From an uncultured Gammaproteobacteria bacterium (lineage in GTDB: Bacteria > Pseudomonadota > Gammaproteobacteria > PS1 > Pseudothioglobaceae): a DNA stretch of 45,691 nucleotides. The stretch is from NCBI GenBank assembly GCA_937896195.1, contig CALBNC010000115.1, positions 1 through 45,691 on the forward strand, in the 5' to 3' direction. Positions 27,526 to 36,103 of this stretch are shown here, piece by piece (the stretch's first letter is position 1; each line of letters starts with the position of its first letter). Position numbers and translations under genes: made by a program. Below the pieces are notes generated by a model, which was given only the letters and a program-made list of their open reading frames with translations, was not told the DNA's origin and did not search any database.

Positions 27526-27601
27526 GGGCGATTAGCTCAGTTGGTAGAGCGTCGCCCTTACAAGGCGAATGTCACAAGTTCAAGTCTTGTATCGCCCACC
27601 A
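27526..27601 (+). tRNA. tRNA-Val (anticodon UAC)
   Basis: A 76-nt cloverleaf. Acceptor arms GGGCGAT/ATCGCCC, D stem GCTC/GAGC, anticodon stem TCGCC/GGCGA with loop CTTACAA (anticodon TAC), T arm ACAAG-TTCAAGT-CTTGT. The 3' CCA is encoded. It reads GUA and other GUN valine codons. Confidence 0.97.
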
Positions 27602-27613
27602 AAAAAACATTTC

Positions 27614-27690
<77 letters not shown>

Positions 27691-27845
27691 TTACTTTTTC
27701 AAGTATTGGCTCCCGAATTCAAATCAAATTTAAATAATCTAAAAACACCCTTTTTTTTTATAAACTTTTTCGTTTATAATCTTTGTTTTTCATTATTTAA
27801 ATTTTGACGCTTGTTAAACAAGCATCAATCCACCCCCTTATTATT

Positions 27846-29690
27846 ATGCTTAGTTCTATTAAAAACAAAACCAAAGGCTGGGTAGCCTATTTAATTGTCG
27901 GTTTAATCACTGTTCCTTTTGCTTTATTCGGCGTTAATGAATATTTCACTGGCGCATCTAATGTTGTCGTCGCTTCAATTGATGATGATGAAATCTCAAA
28001 AGAAGAGTTTTTAGCTGAATTTAATCCACAGAAAAGACGTCTACAAAAAAACTTAGCTGAGAAATACAATACAGATTTTGACACTGTTTTAAAGCAGTCA
28101 ATTGTTAATCAGATGATTGATAGACGTTTATTGGATCAGTTAGCTGAAAGTATGTCTCACGCTACAAGTGTTTCTGAGTTAAATGCTATCATCCAAACTA
28201 ATGATTTATTCCAAGATGAAGGTCGATTTTCATTGGAAAAGTATAAAAATCTATTAAGGCTAAATGGTTATACACCTTCTGAATACGAGTCTGTAAGATC
28301 AAAAGAGCTAACGCAAAATCAAATTAAATATAATTTACTAGACTCGGCTTTTATGCTGCCTTCGCAACTGGAAAAATTGCAAAACCTTAATGACCAGCAG
28401 CGTGAATTTTCATATATTAAACTAAGTGCTGATGATTACACATCTAAAGTTAATGTTGATGAAAAGAGTGTTGAAGATTATTACAACAATCAAAAAGAGT
28501 CATTCTTTACACCAGAACAAACCAAAATTGAATTTGTAGAGCTTTCTTTAGCTGAAGTAGCAAAGACCATTGAAGTTACAAATAATGAACTGCTTAGTTT
28601 TTACGAAGATGAACAGGCACGCTTTACAACTGAAGAAGAGCGTCAAGCTCAGCACATACTATTAACAACACAAGAAAATGCCAACAAGGTGCTAGACTTA
28701 CTTAACAAAGGTGGTGATTTTTCAAAATTAGCAGCGCAATATTCTCAGGATACAGGCTCAAAAGATACAGGTGGTGATTTGGGCTTGTTTGGCCGTGGTG
28801 TGATGGTGAGTACTTTTGAAGAGAGTGCATTTTCTATGCAAGAAGGCGATCTAAGTGGCTTGGTTAAATCTGAGTTCGGGTACCATATTATTAAATTAAA
28901 TAAAATTCAGGCCGGCACTGTTAAGTCTTTTGATAGTGTTAAATCAGAGTTAACACAGCTTTATACAGAATCTCAAGCACAGAAAGACCTATACAACTTA
29001 AGAGAGCAATTGGCTAATCTTGCTTATGAAGCCAACCTAGAGGAGGTATCTAGCCAAATGTCACTTAAAATAAACACGAGTGATTTCTTTGATAGAGATA
29101 GCACTAAGCTCGATGCTAAAATTGTTGAAGCAGCATTTAGCGATGTTGTACTTAACAAGGGTGAAAATTCAGAAGTTTTAGAGTTAGATAAAAATCGTTT
29201 TGTTGTGATACATTTAAAACAAAAATTACCTCAGCGTCAAAAAACATTTAAAGAGGTTAAGGGTGAGATTAATACTCATTTAACGCGTCTTTTAGCTAAA
29301 ACTTTTGTTGATAACATTGCCACTCAAATTGCCACTTCTTCTAAAGTTGGAGATCTGAAGTCTGTAGATCAGCTAATGAGTAAAAACTCACTTAAGTGGG
29401 AAGCTATTGGCTGGGTCAAGCGTGATACTACTAAAGCTGATATTTCAATTGTGAACAAGGTTTTTGCATTGCCAAAACCAAAAACCGATCCAGTCTTTAG
29501 TGCCCAGAGTTTAGATAGAAGAAATGCGCTTGTTATTAATTTAACTGGTGTAAAGATTTCTAAGTCTAAAGCCTCAAAAGCGAATCTTGAGAAGGTGTTA
29601 CTAGGTTTTGAATCTAATGAGGTTTTTGTTAACATCTTACAAACATTACGCGCCCAAGCAGAAATTAAGGTATTTAAATCTAAGCTATAA
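27846..29690 (+). CDS. ppiD: PpiD-like periplasmic folding chaperone/peptidyl-prolyl isomerase
   Basis: 614 residues from ATG 27846 (MLSSIKNKTKGWVAY); an in-frame reading from 27804 is less likely because it adds 14 atypical residues. One N-terminal membrane helix (about 12-32) anchors a periplasmic body with a SurA-type N-terminal chaperone region and a single parvulin domain around 265-362 (QAQHILL to FGYHIIKL). It assists proteins leaving SecYEG and in E. coli partners YfgM. A TATAAT at 27775-27780 may be its -10. Order after hupB is as in E. coli, with two tRNAs between. Confidence 0.93.
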   Translation: MLSSIKNKTKGWVAYLIVGLITVPFALFGVNEYFTGASNVVVASIDDDEISKEEFLAEFNPQKRRLQKNLAEKYNTDFDTVLKQSIVNQMIDRRLLDQLAESMSHATSVSELNAIIQTNDLFQDEGRFSLEKYKNLLRLNGYTPSEYESVRSKELTQNQIKYNLLDSAFMLPSQLEKLQNLNDQQREFSYIKLSADDYTSKVNVDEKSVEDYYNNQKESFFTPEQTKIEFVELSLAEVAKTIEVTNNELLSFYEDEQARFTTEEERQAQHILLTTQENANKVLDLLNKGGDFSKLAAQYSQDTGSKDTGGDLGLFGRGVMVSTFEESAFSMQEGDLSGLVKSEFGYHIIKLNKIQAGTVKSFDSVKSELTQLYTESQAQKDLYNLREQLANLAYEANLEEVSSQMSLKINTSDFFDRDSTKLDAKIVEAAFSDVVLNKGENSEVLELDKNRFVVIHLKQKLPQRQKTFKEVKGEINTHLTRLLAKTFVDNIATQIATSSKVGDLKSVDQLMSKNSLKWEAIGWVKRDTTKADISIVNKVFALPKPKTDPVFSAQSLDRRNALVINLTGVKISKSKASKANLEKVLLGFESNEVFVNILQTLRAQAEIKVFKSKL

Positions 29691-29761
29691 GTTTTAATGT
29701 TATAGAAGGTTGGTTGTTTGCTATACTAACCCTCATATTGTTTTTATATTAAGAAATTGTC

Positions 29762-30691
29762 ATGGTGCAGAGATTTTTACAAGCAATCATATGCTCTTTT
29801 GTTGTCCTTTCATTTCCTGTTTATTCATTGGTTGTTCCTTCATCGGTAATTGATACTGATTGGTTAAGCGTAAACCTTGATGGCGTCGTACTTTTAGATG
29901 TACGAAAAGATCTTAAAAGTTTTTCTGAACAGGGTCATATTCTTGGCGCAAAACTTGTTGACACTAAAAAAGTTAGGGTAAGTCGCACGATTGACGGCGT
30001 TGAATTAACTCGAATGAGACCTGATCAGGCGCAATTCGAGAGCTTTATGTCGGCTCATGGTGTGTCTAATGATTCTGTTGTTGTGATTACCCATCAAGGG
30101 CAAACACCAGGGGATGTGGCAGGTGCGGCACGATTATTCTGGCAAATGAAGTATTACAATTTTCAGCAAGTAGCACTACTAAATGGTGGTAATGCAGCCT
30201 GGACCGCTAGTATGGAGGATTTAACAACGAATGCTTCAACTGCTAGTTTAGGCCGGTTAACTCAAATGAATGGCGTTAATGATGAAATATTGGCCACCAT
30301 TCAAGAAGTGAAATTAGCCATACTTGATCCTGGCGTTCAATTGGTGGATACTAGAAGTTTGCGTTTTCATGTGGGGTTAGACAGTCGAAGCTATGTGTAT
30401 GATTTGGGCCACATTCCCAGCTCTAAAGTTTTTCCTTATAAGTTTTTACATCCCGTGAAAGGTGTAATGGTTTTTCCAACTAAGCAGCAAATAAAAGCAC
30501 GTTTCAATGCGCTTAATATTGATTTAGATGCTGGCGTTATTCTGTATTGTAATAGTGCGTATGAATGCTCTTCTGTTTGGGTGGCTTTGCATGAAATATA
30601 TGGCAATCAAAACGTCCAAGTTTACGATGGTTCATTACATCAATGGACAAAAGATCCTGCTAATCCAATGACGATTAATCTGACTAAATAA
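29762..30691 (+). CDS. Exported double-rhodanese sulfurtransferase
   Basis: 309 residues with an N-terminal signal sequence (hydrophobic 7-20). Two rhodanese domains: the N-terminal one (about 35-150) is inactive-looking, with HQGQTPGDVAG in place of a cysteine loop, and the C-terminal one (190-300) has active-site Cys263 in YCNSAYEC. The loop differs from CRKGVT of thiosulfate sulfurtransferase and CGSGVT of MST; a second cysteine (Cys269) ends it. It probably moves sulfane sulfur in the periplasm. The dihaem cytochrome follows 93 bp downstream behind its own promoter. Confidence 0.87.
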   Translation: MVQRFLQAIICSFVVLSFPVYSLVVPSSVIDTDWLSVNLDGVVLLDVRKDLKSFSEQGHILGAKLVDTKKVRVSRTIDGVELTRMRPDQAQFESFMSAHGVSNDSVVVITHQGQTPGDVAGAARLFWQMKYYNFQQVALLNGGNAAWTASMEDLTTNASTASLGRLTQMNGVNDEILATIQEVKLAILDPGVQLVDTRSLRFHVGLDSRSYVYDLGHIPSSKVFPYKFLHPVKGVMVFPTKQQIKARFNALNIDLDAGVILYCNSAYECSSVWVALHEIYGNQNVQVYDGSLHQWTKDPANPMTINLTK

Positions 30692-30704
30692 GCTTAGTTA
30701 TTTC

Positions 30705-30718
30705 TTGATGTAGATCAA
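30705..30718 (+). promoter_or_regulatory. FNR/ANR-type binding site
   Basis: TTGAT-GTAG-ATCAA is a perfect match to the TTGAT-N4-ATCAA consensus of FNR-family regulators. Its centre is at 30711.5. The promoter -10 at 30741-30746 predicts a start point near 30753, putting the box at about -41.5, the class II activating position. Confidence 0.8.
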
Positions 30719-30740
30719 TTTTTTTAGCTACGCATTCTTT

Positions 30741-30746
30741 TAAAAT
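30741..30746 (+). promoter_or_regulatory. -10 element of the cytochrome/DUF302 operon
   Basis: TAAAAT matches TATAAT in five of six bases. No good -35 lies 17 bp upstream, as expected for an activator-dependent promoter. The first codon (GTG 30785) would follow a leader of about 32 nt with AGGA near 30775. Confidence 0.6.
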
Positions 30747-30784
30747 ACTCCTATATAAATTAGATAAATAAAATAGGAATCCGT

Positions 30785-31810
30785 GTGAAGTCTAAATTAA
30801 TATTAATTGCATTATTTGTACCCTTGTTAAGCTTTTCAGGTGGTCAAGAGATATATTCTGAAAACTGTGAAAAATGCCATGGATTTTCTCAGCATGGCTC
30901 TATCGGCCTCCCACTTTATCGTTCAACTATTGCCAATCATTCTGATGGTTATTTAAAGAAAACAATTAGACATGGGCGTCCTGGCAGAATTATGCCGGGT
31001 TTTAATTTATCAGAGGCTCAAACTGCAAAGCTGATTCGCTTTTTACGCGCAGGTGTAAAAGCGCCCATATATACCTCTGAACCAATTGTTGGTGATATTG
31101 ATTCGGGAAAATATACTTATGAGCAATATTGTCTAAGATGTCATGGCACCGAACTTCAAGGTGGGGAAGGAACGGGTAAAAACTTTTCATGGCAAAAAGA
31201 TCGTGAAGTTTCTCCGCCTGCATTATCAAATTCAGGATTTTTGGCCGCGGCCGAAGATCAAATGATCAAGCGCATTATCATGAAAGGTATTAAAGATACT
31301 GAAATGATGTCGTTTGAAAAAGAGTTTAACTTTACCGATAAAATGGCAAATGACTTGGTTGCTTATATTCGATCACATCAAAAACCTGTCAGCACCCATC
31401 ATATTTCAGAAATTGCAGATGAGCCTTTAGTGTTTATTTACGAGAGTGGGCATGATCTGGCTACAACCACTGACAGGCTACGCGACTCTGCAGCGGCTTA
31501 CAACTTCAGGGTTTATCCATCTAGAACTTTATTTGAAGGTTTTGAAGAGGCAGCGAAAGAAGATCAAAAACAAGTGGTCATTCGTTTTTGTAATTTTAAA
31601 AATATGAAAAATTTCTTAAAGCTTGATCCTAGATTGGGCGTTATTCTACCTTGTCGGGCTACTGTCATTGAGGGTGAGGATGGCAAGGTGCGTATCTATC
31701 TTGAGAATTATATGCATGCAATAGAGCGATTTAACAACGAACAAATTTCTAGTGAGGCTAAAACATTAATTGATAATATGAAAGAAATGGTTGAGGAGGC
31801 GGTATGGTAG
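30785..31810 (+). CDS. Exported dihaem cytochrome c fused to a DUF302 domain
   Basis: 341 residues. The signal sequence (about 1-20) is followed by two class I cytochrome c domains with CEKCH (Cys28-His32) and CLRCH (Cys116-His120); likely distal methionines are Met70 (GRIMPGF) and Met174/175. Residues about 212-315 form a DUF302 domain with two cysteines, Cys269 (RFCN) and Cys290 (LPCR), at the usual core positions. The start is GTG. The cytochrome part should transfer electrons in the periplasm; the role of DUF302 is unknown. The stop overlaps the next gene by 7 bp, and both follow an FNR-type promoter. Confidence 0.87.
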   Translation: MKSKLILIALFVPLLSFSGGQEIYSENCEKCHGFSQHGSIGLPLYRSTIANHSDGYLKKTIRHGRPGRIMPGFNLSEAQTAKLIRFLRAGVKAPIYTSEPIVGDIDSGKYTYEQYCLRCHGTELQGGEGTGKNFSWQKDREVSPPALSNSGFLAAAEDQMIKRIIMKGIKDTEMMSFEKEFNFTDKMANDLVAYIRSHQKPVSTHHISEIADEPLVFIYESGHDLATTTDRLRDSAAAYNFRVYPSRTLFEGFEEAAKEDQKQVVIRFCNFKNMKNFLKLDPRLGVILPCRATVIEGEDGKVRIYLENYMHAIERFNNEQISSEAKTLIDNMKEMVEEAVW

Positions 31811-32259
31811 TTAAGGTTTTAGCATTATGTGGATTGATTTTATCATCAAGTGTTTTTGCTGGTCATGATCAACTACTGATCGAACGGGTTAACGCTAAAT
31901 TTTCATATTCTTGGTTAGCGCTTGATAAAACTATTAAGGCACACAATTACAAGGCGGCTTATCTTCAGAGATGTGATTTTGCAATGAATGAGCGTCATTA
32001 TAAATCAGACAAATATCGTATCTTATTTTTTGGAAAATATGATGAAATGAAGTTAATGAGTAAAAAATATCCTGAAATGACACCCTTTTTTCCTTTAAAG
32101 ATTACAGTTATGGAGGAAGGCACACATAGTTTGCTTATTGCTACGCCGCCAATCGCTTTATTACCTTTGGTTAAAACGAATAAAGACAGAATGACTATAT
32201 TTCGCTGGAATGAAGATATGCAAAGCATCTTAAGTCAAGTTAAGAGTCAATATAAATAA
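31804..32259 (+). CDS. Exported DUF302-like protein
   Basis: 151 residues with a signal peptide (probable cleavage after VFA, residue 19). The core (YRILFFGKYDEM and PFFPLKITVMEE) aligns in pattern with the DUF302 domain of the upstream cytochrome. However, the two cysteine positions are Phe/Gly and Pro/Leu here, and only Cys57 remains in the mature part. Its ATG lies inside the end of the cytochrome gene behind GAGGAGG, so the two are translationally coupled and may form a complex. A terminator follows. Confidence 0.75.
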   Translation: MVVKVLALCGLILSSSVFAGHDQLLIERVNAKFSYSWLALDKTIKAHNYKAAYLQRCDFAMNERHYKSDKYRILFFGKYDEMKLMSKKYPEMTPFFPLKITVMEEGTHSLLIATPPIALLPLVKTNKDRMTIFRWNEDMQSILSQVKSQYK

Positions 32260-32263
32260 TAGT

Positions 32264-32297
32264 AAAAAAAAGCCTTGAAATATCAAGGCTTTTTTTT
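32264..32297. terminator. Bidirectional terminator between the DUF302 gene and fabI
   Basis: A perfect stem GCCTTGA-AATA-TCAAGGC bordered by eight As and eight Ts. It can end the plus-strand DUF302 operon and the minus-strand fabI transcript. Confidence 0.88.
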
Positions 32298-32314
32298 GAT
32301 TTAGAATAAATTAA

Positions 32315-33097
32315 TTATTCTGGACCTTTGTCATAAAAGTTATAACCAGAATCAATGTAGGTTACTTCACCTGTAATACCAGAAGCTAGATCAGAGCATA
32401 AGAAAGCAGATGCATTACCTACTTCTTCAGTTGTTACGTTACGCTTAAGAGCTGAAGAGCTAGCTGCATAGTCAAGTAACTTACCAAAGTCTTTAATACC
32501 AGAGGCAGCCAATGTCTTAATCGGGCCAGCAGATACAGCATTAACACGAATACCACGTTCAGGGCCGAGTGCAGCTGCCATATAACGCACATTTGCTTCA
32601 AGTGATGCCTTGGCAACACCCATGACGTTGTAGTTAGGGATGGCACGAATGGCACCTAAATAGCTAACAGTTAATAGCGCACCATTATCATTTAGCATAG
32701 ATGAAGCGTATTTAGCAAGTGCGGTAAAACTGTATGAACTAATGTCATGCGCTGCTGCAAAATTTTCACGAGTAGTCACTTCAACATAATTTCCATTAAG
32801 TGCTTCACGAGGTGCAAAAGCAACTGAGTGAACGATAATGTCAAAATTGTCCCAGTGTTTTTTAAGCTCTGTAAAAGTTTGCTCAATGCTTTCATCTGTT
32901 GCGACATCACATTCAATAACAATATTGGAGTTACATACTTCGGCACATTTATCAACGCGTTTTTTTAATTTTTCGTTTTGATAAGTTAGCGCAATCTCAC
33001 ACCCTTGTTTAGCCATTGCTTCAGCAATACCCCAAGCAATAGAGCGATTAGAAGCAACACCAACAATCAATGCTTTTTTTCCAGTCATGAAACCCAT
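32315..33097 (-). CDS. fabI: Enoyl-[acyl-carrier-protein] reductase (NADH) FabI
   Basis: Last reductive step of fatty acid elongation. 260 residues from ATG 33097 ([13 protein letters not shown]); GGGAG lies 5 bp upstream, and the start matches E. coli MGFLSGKRILV. A reading from 33109 would begin before the ribosome site. Short-chain dehydrogenase fold with the FabI-specific catalytic Tyr-x6-Lys in YNVMGVAK. The residue at the triclosan-contact position of E. coli Gly93 is Ala (SVAFAP). Single gene, divergent from the MFS transporter. Confidence 0.96.
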   Translation of the reverse strand: MGFMTGKKALIVGVASNRSIAWGIAEAMAKQGCEIALTYQNEKLKKRVDKCAEVCNSNIVIECDVATDESIEQTFTELKKHWDNFDIIVHSVAFAPREALNGNYVEVTTRENFAAAHDISSYSFTALAKYASSMLNDNGALLTVSYLGAIRAIPNYNVMGVAKASLEANVRYMAAALGPERGIRVNAVSAGPIKTLAASGIKDFGKLLDYAASSSALKRNVTTEEVGNASAFLCSDLASGITGEVTYIDSGYNFYDKGPE

Positions 33098-33180
33098 AAA
33101 ATCTCCCATATGTCATTAATAAAAAACAAATTATAACCTACACAGCACCTATAATAACGACCTGTTCTTGTAATTATTAA

Positions 33181-34647
33181 ATGTCAATGTTAGATATCTT
33201 CTTAACTCCAATTCGTGCATTTAGACTTAGATACATCCCTTTACTGTTGATTTATTTTTCATATGGTAGTGGTGTTTTTACAGCTATTGCTGAGAACTTT
33301 TGGGTCAAAGACACGCTCGATATGTCAGCTTCTGATTTGGCAGAGTTGGCTGTATGGCTAGGTGTGCCGTGGACGGTTAAAATGATTTTTGGCTCATTGG
33401 TTGACAGTGTTAATATTTTTGGATCTAATCGAAAATCCTATGTTTATATAGGTGCGGTGTTGATTACAATCAGCTCATTAATGATGATTGCCGTGGTGGG
33501 TGACTACGCAATTGTCGAGGATTTCTCTAAAAAAGCTGTCTATATTTTTGCCAGCGTGATTGCGGTGACTGGCTTTGTCATGCAAGATGTTGTAGCAGAT
33601 ACCATGACCACTGAGGTGATTGATAAAAATCAGCCTCAAGAAAAGATTAATCAAGAGTTGGCCACCATTCAAGTTTTAGCACGCTTATCTTTAGGCTTTG
33701 CAATCTTTATTACGGGCTGGATTGGTGGAGAATTGGCAGACGTATTTCATGATCATCGAGAAATAGTTTTCCAGATTTCTTTATTTGTACCGTTGTTATC
33801 TATTTTAGGCGTGAGCTTAGTGAAGCTTAATCCTGTGCCCATTTCTCCAATTAATAAGCAAGTGCTCTTTGGTGGCTTGATCTTTGCGGTGTTTATTGTT
33901 CTGATGGGCTACAACGACGTAGCTTATTCACAAGAAATTATTTTTGTTATTTCAATATCAGTAGTATTGTATTTGTTGTCTGGTCTTATTAACGACTTGG
34001 ATGCAAGCACCATTCGTCATATTAAAATGGCGATGATTATCATCTTTGTTTATCGAGCCATGCCATCGGTTGGTGCGGGTTTAAGCTGGTGGGAGATTGA
34101 CGTATTGGGCTTTGACGAATCCTTCTTTGCCAAGTTATCAGCCATTGGCGGTGGTATTGCTTTAGCAGGTATGTGGTTTTCTGCCAAATTTATTATTAAG
34201 CGAGATATTGCCGAAGTGCTCATCTTCTTAACCATTATTGGCACATTGCTATCAATGCCAATTGTGGCTATGTATTACGATATTCATACTCTGTTAGGCT
34301 TTGATGCACGAACCGTGGCTTTGGTTGACACTGCTATAGCCTCTCCGTTTGATTATATCGCCCAAGTGCTAATGCTGACCCTGGTGGCTATTTATGCACC
34401 CGAAGGTAAAAAAGGCACTTGGTTTGCATTGATGGCAAGTTTGATGAATATTGCACTGAGTGCTGGTGGCTTGTTTACCAAATACTTAAACCAAGTATTT
34501 GTGGTGAGTCGAGAAGTGGTAACTGATGGGGTGATTACAACGGCGCAGAATTACACAGAATTAGGTAGCTTACTTTGGGTGGTTATTATTATTGGATTTG
34601 TGGTGCCGATTGTTACCATTATTAAATACAACCCCAATAAAGCATGA
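33181..34647 (+). CDS. MFS transporter, possibly folate/biopterin transporter-like
   Basis: 488 residues with about 12 membrane helices. The segment VPWTVKMIFGSLVDSVNIFGSNRKSY has, at lower identity, the PW-x-K-x-x-x-G-x-x-x-D layout of the BT1/FBT family, and GFVMQDVVADTMTTEVID is a second conserved-type patch. The substrate is unknown. lspA starts within its last codons (ATGA overlap), beginning a string of overlapping genes through recJ. Confidence 0.72.
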   Translation: MSMLDIFLTPIRAFRLRYIPLLLIYFSYGSGVFTAIAENFWVKDTLDMSASDLAELAVWLGVPWTVKMIFGSLVDSVNIFGSNRKSYVYIGAVLITISSLMMIAVVGDYAIVEDFSKKAVYIFASVIAVTGFVMQDVVADTMTTEVIDKNQPQEKINQELATIQVLARLSLGFAIFITGWIGGELADVFHDHREIVFQISLFVPLLSILGVSLVKLNPVPISPINKQVLFGGLIFAVFIVLMGYNDVAYSQEIIFVISISVVLYLLSGLINDLDASTIRHIKMAMIIIFVYRAMPSVGAGLSWWEIDVLGFDESFFAKLSAIGGGIALAGMWFSAKFIIKRDIAEVLIFLTIIGTLLSMPIVAMYYDIHTLLGFDARTVALVDTAIASPFDYIAQVLMLTLVAIYAPEGKKGTWFALMASLMNIALSAGGLFTKYLNQVFVVSREVVTDGVITTAQNYTELGSLLWVVIIIGFVVPIVTIIKYNPNKA

Positions 34648-35117
34648 TCCAATACAAGTATTACTTCCTATCTTTAATATTGGTGATAGCAGATCAGCTT
34701 ACCAAAATGATGGTGCTCGGCTCTCTAGAGCTTTATGAATCAATTGAAATAACGAGTTTTTTCAGTTTAACCCATGTGCATAATTATGGTGCTGCATTTA
34801 GTTTTTTGGCTGATGAAGATGGCTGGCAGCAATACTTCTTGGTAAGTATCTCTGCAATAGCCAGTATTGCGATCATCCTATGGATGAGCAAAACCAGCAC
34901 AAATCAGCCTTACAAGCTCATAGCACTTAGTTTGATTTTATCAGGTGCCATCGGTAATTTAATCGACCGAGCAGTCTTTGGATTTGTGATCGATTTTATC
35001 AATCTTCATTATCAAGACTTTTATTGGCCAGTATTTAATGTGGCCGATACGGCTATTACTTTAGGCGTTATATTGCTATTATTGGTTGACTTTAAACAAG
35101 ACAAGGCTAAGCCATGA
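34644..35117 (+). CDS. lspA: Lipoprotein signal peptidase (SPase II)
   Basis: 157 residues, four membrane helices; cleaves prolipoprotein signal peptides at the lipid-modified cysteine. The catalytic aspartates are Asp108 in GNLIDR and Asp135 in FNVADTAI; HNYGAAFSF and ADQLTK are also conserved. Its likely clients include the SLT lipoprotein at 3243-3848. The usual ileS neighbour is absent. ATGA overlaps on both sides, with the MFS gene and thiO. Confidence 0.96.
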   Translation: MIQYKYYFLSLILVIADQLTKMMVLGSLELYESIEITSFFSLTHVHNYGAAFSFLADEDGWQQYFLVSISAIASIAIILWMSKTSTNQPYKLIALSLILSGAIGNLIDRAVFGFVIDFINLHYQDFYWPVFNVADTAITLGVILLLLVDFKQDKAKP

Positions 35118-36103
35118 GTGATTGTTTAATCATTGGTGGCGGTGCAATTGGCATGATGAGTGCTCGTTATCTTGCGTTATCTGGCGTAAAAGTCACCTTG
35201 ATCGACCAACAAGCCTGCGCTCAAGAGTCTTCTTGGGCGGGCGGCGGTATTATTTCCCCACTTTATCCTTGGAAATACGACGACTTGACCAATGAATTGA
35301 GTCTAGCCTCTCAAGTTGTATATGAGCAATTATGTGCTCAAATACTAGAAGATACTGGGCTTGATCCTCAGTATTTGAAGTCTGGATTATTAATGATGGA
35401 TGAGTATGACTCAGATGAGGCAATAGCATGGATGAAGCGTTATAACTTAAATTACCAGTCTCATCAGCAAGGTGCTCTATTTAGTGAGATTGCTCAAGTG
35501 CGCAATCCACGCTTGCTTAAGGCGCTCAAAGCCGACATTGTCAATAAAGGCGTTAAGATTATTGAGCATGTCAAGATTGAAAAATTATTAATTAAAAACG
35601 ATAAAGCATTAGGTGTGGTGAGTAGTAATAAAACCTATTTGGCAGATTGTGTTTTAGCTTGTTCAGGCGCTTGGAGTTCTCAGTGGCTAGATTTAAAAGA
35701 AGAAATATTTCCCATGAAAGGCCAGATGATTGTGCTCAAATCTAAACCAGATACAGTTGAGAATATTGTTCTGGATCAAGGACGATATATTATTCCTCGT
35801 CAAGATGGGCGTATCCTGGTAGGATCAACCATGCAAAATGTTGGCTTTGATCGATCAACAGATGATCAAACACGCAAAGCATTGCATGAGTTTGCTAGCC
35901 AAAGATTTAGCTCACTTGCCAATGCTCAGGTGGAGCATCATTGGTCAGGTTTTAGGCCGGCAAGTAAATCTGCCAAAGTCATGCTCGGTAAACATGCCAA
36001 GTTTGATAACGTTTTTTTAAATACCGGTCATTTTCGCAATGGTATTAACATGGCGCCAGAAAGTGCCAAAAGAATCACACAACTAATCAATCATGAAACT
36101 TAG
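35114..36103 (+). CDS. thiO: Glycine oxidase ThiO-type FAD-dependent amine oxidase
   Basis: 329 residues of the DAAO/GlyOx family. The FAD dinucleotide motif IIGGGAIGMMSA is at the N-terminus, SSWAGGGIISP near 35-45 and the C-terminal FAD segment NTGHFRNGINMAP match ThiO. It would supply iminoglycine for the thiazole of thiamine. No thiG or thiS is adjacent, so a related amine oxidase is possible. It overlaps lspA by 4 bp and the DUF1566 gene by 11 bp. Confidence 0.85.
   Translation: MSDCLIIGGGAIGMMSARYLALSGVKVTLIDQQACAQESSWAGGGIISPLYPWKYDDLTNELSLASQVVYEQLCAQILEDTGLDPQYLKSGLLMMDEYDSDEAIAWMKRYNLNYQSHQQGALFSEIAQVRNPRLLKALKADIVNKGVKIIEHVKIEKLLIKNDKALGVVSSNKTYLADCVLACSGAWSSQWLDLKEEIFPMKGQMIVLKSKPDTVENIVLDQGRYIIPRQDGRILVGSTMQNVGFDRSTDDQTRKALHEFASQRFSSLANAQVEHHWSGFRPASKSAKVMLGKHAKFDNVFLNTGHFRNGINMAPESAKRITQLINHET

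Noticed and set aside
32315-33097. Ala at the E. coli Gly93 position of FabI as triclosan resistance
   Set aside because: Ala occurs naturally here in some sensitive FabI proteins such as that of S. aureus, so it is not informative alone.
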